Origin: Alcaligenaceae bacterium
GTDB lineage: Bacteria > Pseudomonadota > Gammaproteobacteria > Burkholderiales > Burkholderiaceae_B
Reading direction: 5' to 3'
Assembly: GCA_029265335.1 (NCBI GenBank)
Contig: JAJUJN010000134.1
Span: 1-6,055 of the forward strand
DNA length: 6,055 nucleotides
The translations under genes were made by a program, and so were the position numbers. A model generated the notes under the pieces. It made no database searches, was not told the origin of the DNA, and worked only from the letters and a program-made list of their open reading frames with translations. Below are positions 4,758-6,055 of this stretch, in pieces (the stretch's first letter is position 1; every line of letters begins with the position of its first letter).

Positions 4758-6055
4758 GTGAATTCACCAACGCCCGTTCATCGCCACACCCAAGAAGGTG
4801 TAGCTTGCCTCACGCTCGATCTGCCTCCGGTCAACGCTCTCGATCTGCCCTTGCGAGCGGCCCTTGCCGATGCGCTCGACCAGGCGCTGCACGATTCTCA
4901 GGTGCAAGCCGTGATTCTGTTGGGCGAGGGTCGGATGTTCTGCGGCGGCGCCAACCTGGCGGCCTTCGAAACCGATGGTCTGGCCGAACCCACTTTGCAC
5001 GCCACCATCAACACCATGATCGAAGGCGCGAGCAAGCCCGTGATCGCCGCCATCCATGGGGTAGCGCTGGGCGGCGGGCTTGAGCTGGCGCTCAGCTGCC
5101 ATTACCGACTCTGGCAACGCGGCAGCCGTTTCGGCCTGCCCGAAATCACCTTGGGCTTCATGCCCGGCGCGGGCGGCACCCAGAAGTTGCCCAGAGCCTT
5201 GGGGCTGCTGCCGGCGCTCAACCTCATTCTCACCGGCAAGCAGGTGATCATCGATGATCACGAAAACACGGCTCTGGTCGACGCCCTGGTTCCCGCTGAC
5301 GCCAACTTGCGGGAGGCGGCCATCGAGTTTGCGCTGGCGCTGCCGTCCCAAGGCACCCCCCTGCCCCGCCTGCGGGATCGGAAGCTGAACGAGCCCGACG
5401 CCCCCGCCACGCTGCAGTTTGCCCGGCGCCAGTTCGGCCGTGGCCGCCACGCCAAGCCAGGAACCGGCGCCGCGATCGACGCGGTGGCGCGCTGCGTGGA
5501 TGGCACACCGTTCAATGTGGCCATGGAGCGCGAGTTTCTGGTGTTTCGCGATCTGGCCCAACAAACTCCGGCGCGGGCACTGCGTTACCAGTTTCTGGCC
5601 AAACGTCGCGCAGCGCGTCCCCAACTGGCTCCCGAGGCACTGCAACAGGCGCCGAAGGTGGCGCGCGCAGCCGTGATCGGCGCGGGCCTGATGGGCAGCG
5701 GCATTGCTTTCTGCCTGGCCCAGGCCGGCGTGGAAGTGAATCTGACCGATCGCGACCCGGCTACCCGCGAGCGCGCCGACGCCGCCATCGCTCGCGATCT
5801 CAGCAGCCTGCAAAAGCGCGGCAAGCTCAACGCAGCGTCTGCCGAGGCCCTGCGCCAGCGCATACGCTGGACCGAGGGCGACGCCACGCTGGCCGATGTG
5901 GATCTGGCTCTTGAAGCCGTGGTGGAAGACTTCGCCGTCAAGGCGGAGGTGTTGGCCTGGATGGACGCCAAAGCGCCAGCTCGAGCTTTGCTGGCCAGCA
6001 ATACTTCCACCCTCGATCTCGACGCGCTGGCCGCCGCTACGTCGCGGCCGCAACA
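4758..6055 (+). CDS. Bifunctional enoyl-CoA hydratase / 3-hydroxyacyl-CoA dehydrogenase, C-terminus cut by the window edge
   Basis: The first 432 residues of a beta-oxidation multifunctional enzyme, a family usually about 700 residues long, that hydrates an enoyl-CoA and then oxidises the 3-hydroxyacyl-CoA with NAD. The hydratase (crotonase) domain spans about 10-190: PPVNALD (23-29), the oxyanion-hole region FCGGANLAAF (61-70) and GVALGGGLE (101-109). Both catalytic glutamates are present, Glu109 in GGGLE and Glu129 in GLPE. A linker follows, then the dehydrogenase Rossmann fold with GAGLMGSG (308-315), EAVVED (386-391) and SNTST (414-418). The His-Glu dyad and C-terminal domains lie beyond the edge. 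The start is GTG at 4758: an in-frame stop at 4746 rules out anything upstream, and the sequence from here fits the family N-terminus. No Shine-Dalgarno is visible. Its position after the MmgE/PrpD gene suggests a shared pathway, though the 125-bp gap leaves co-transcription open. Confidence 0.93.
   Translation, partial: MNSPTPVHRHTQEGVACLTLDLPPVNALDLPLRAALADALDQALHDSQVQAVILLGEGRMFCGGANLAAFETDGLAEPTLHATINTMIEGASKPVIAAIHGVALGGGLELALSCHYRLWQRGSRFGLPEITLGFMPGAGGTQKLPRALGLLPALNLILTGKQVIIDDHENTALVDALVPADANLREAAIEFALALPSQGTPLPRLRDRKLNEPDAPATLQFARRQFGRGRHAKPGTGAAIDAVARCVDGTPFNVAMEREFLVFRDLAQQTPARALRYQFLAKRRAARPQLAPEALQQAPKVARAAVIGAGLMGSGIAFCLAQAGVEVNLTDRDPATRERADAAIARDLSSLQKRGKLNAASAEALRQRIRWTEGDATLADVDLALEAVVEDFAVKAEVLAWMDAKAPARALLASNTSTLDLDALAAATSRPQ

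Noticed and set aside
4764..6053. 429-residue open frame on the minus strand opposite the hydratase/dehydrogenase
   Set aside because: It is the antisense shadow of a gene with intact crotonase and Rossmann motifs. Its product is Gly/Gln/His/Ala-rich with no recognisable domain.

Overview
The window looks like a chromosomal stretch from a GC-rich betaproteobacterium, most likely order Burkholderiales and possibly Alcaligenaceae. The basis is the GC-rich codon usage, an S-adenosylhomocysteine (SAH) riboswitch in front of ahcY (a class best known from beta- and gammaproteobacteria), and the density of acyl-CoA and organic-acid genes. The taxonomic placement is inferred and no search was run.

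Layout, left to right. (1) Positions 1-965, minus strand: the N-terminal two thirds of ahcY, cut by the left edge. (2) 966-1256: a divergent intergenic region holding the ahcY -10 box, a complete SAH riboswitch aptamer with an optional P3 hairpin, and a stem that can hide the ahcY Shine-Dalgarno. (3) 1257-2498, plus strand: a DadA-type FAD-dependent amino-acid dehydrogenase/oxidase-like protein. (4) 2499-2631: a short convergent gap with a possible hairpin terminator. (5) 2632-3057, minus strand: a MarR-family repressor. (6) 3058-3153: a divergent control region with two nearly identical 16-bp palindromes. (7) 3154-4632, plus strand: an MmgE/PrpD-family protein. (8) 4633-4757: a 125-bp gap in which I see no convincing gene, promoter or terminator. 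(9) 4758 to the right edge, plus strand: the first 432 residues of a bifunctional enoyl-CoA hydratase/3-hydroxyacyl-CoA dehydrogenase.

Two regulatory stories stand out. On the left, ahcY recycles SAH and its leader senses SAH, giving feedback that should raise enzyme synthesis when its substrate accumulates. On the right, a MarR repressor sits divergent to an MmgE/PrpD gene followed by a beta-oxidation enzyme. This arrangement suggests a small inducible catabolic unit for an organic acid or acyl-CoA whose identity cannot be read from the sequence. I see no mobile element, CRISPR array, tRNA or rRNA. I found no clearly undescribed system; the substrate-unknown MarR/MmgE/hydratase-dehydrogenase unit is the most open question.
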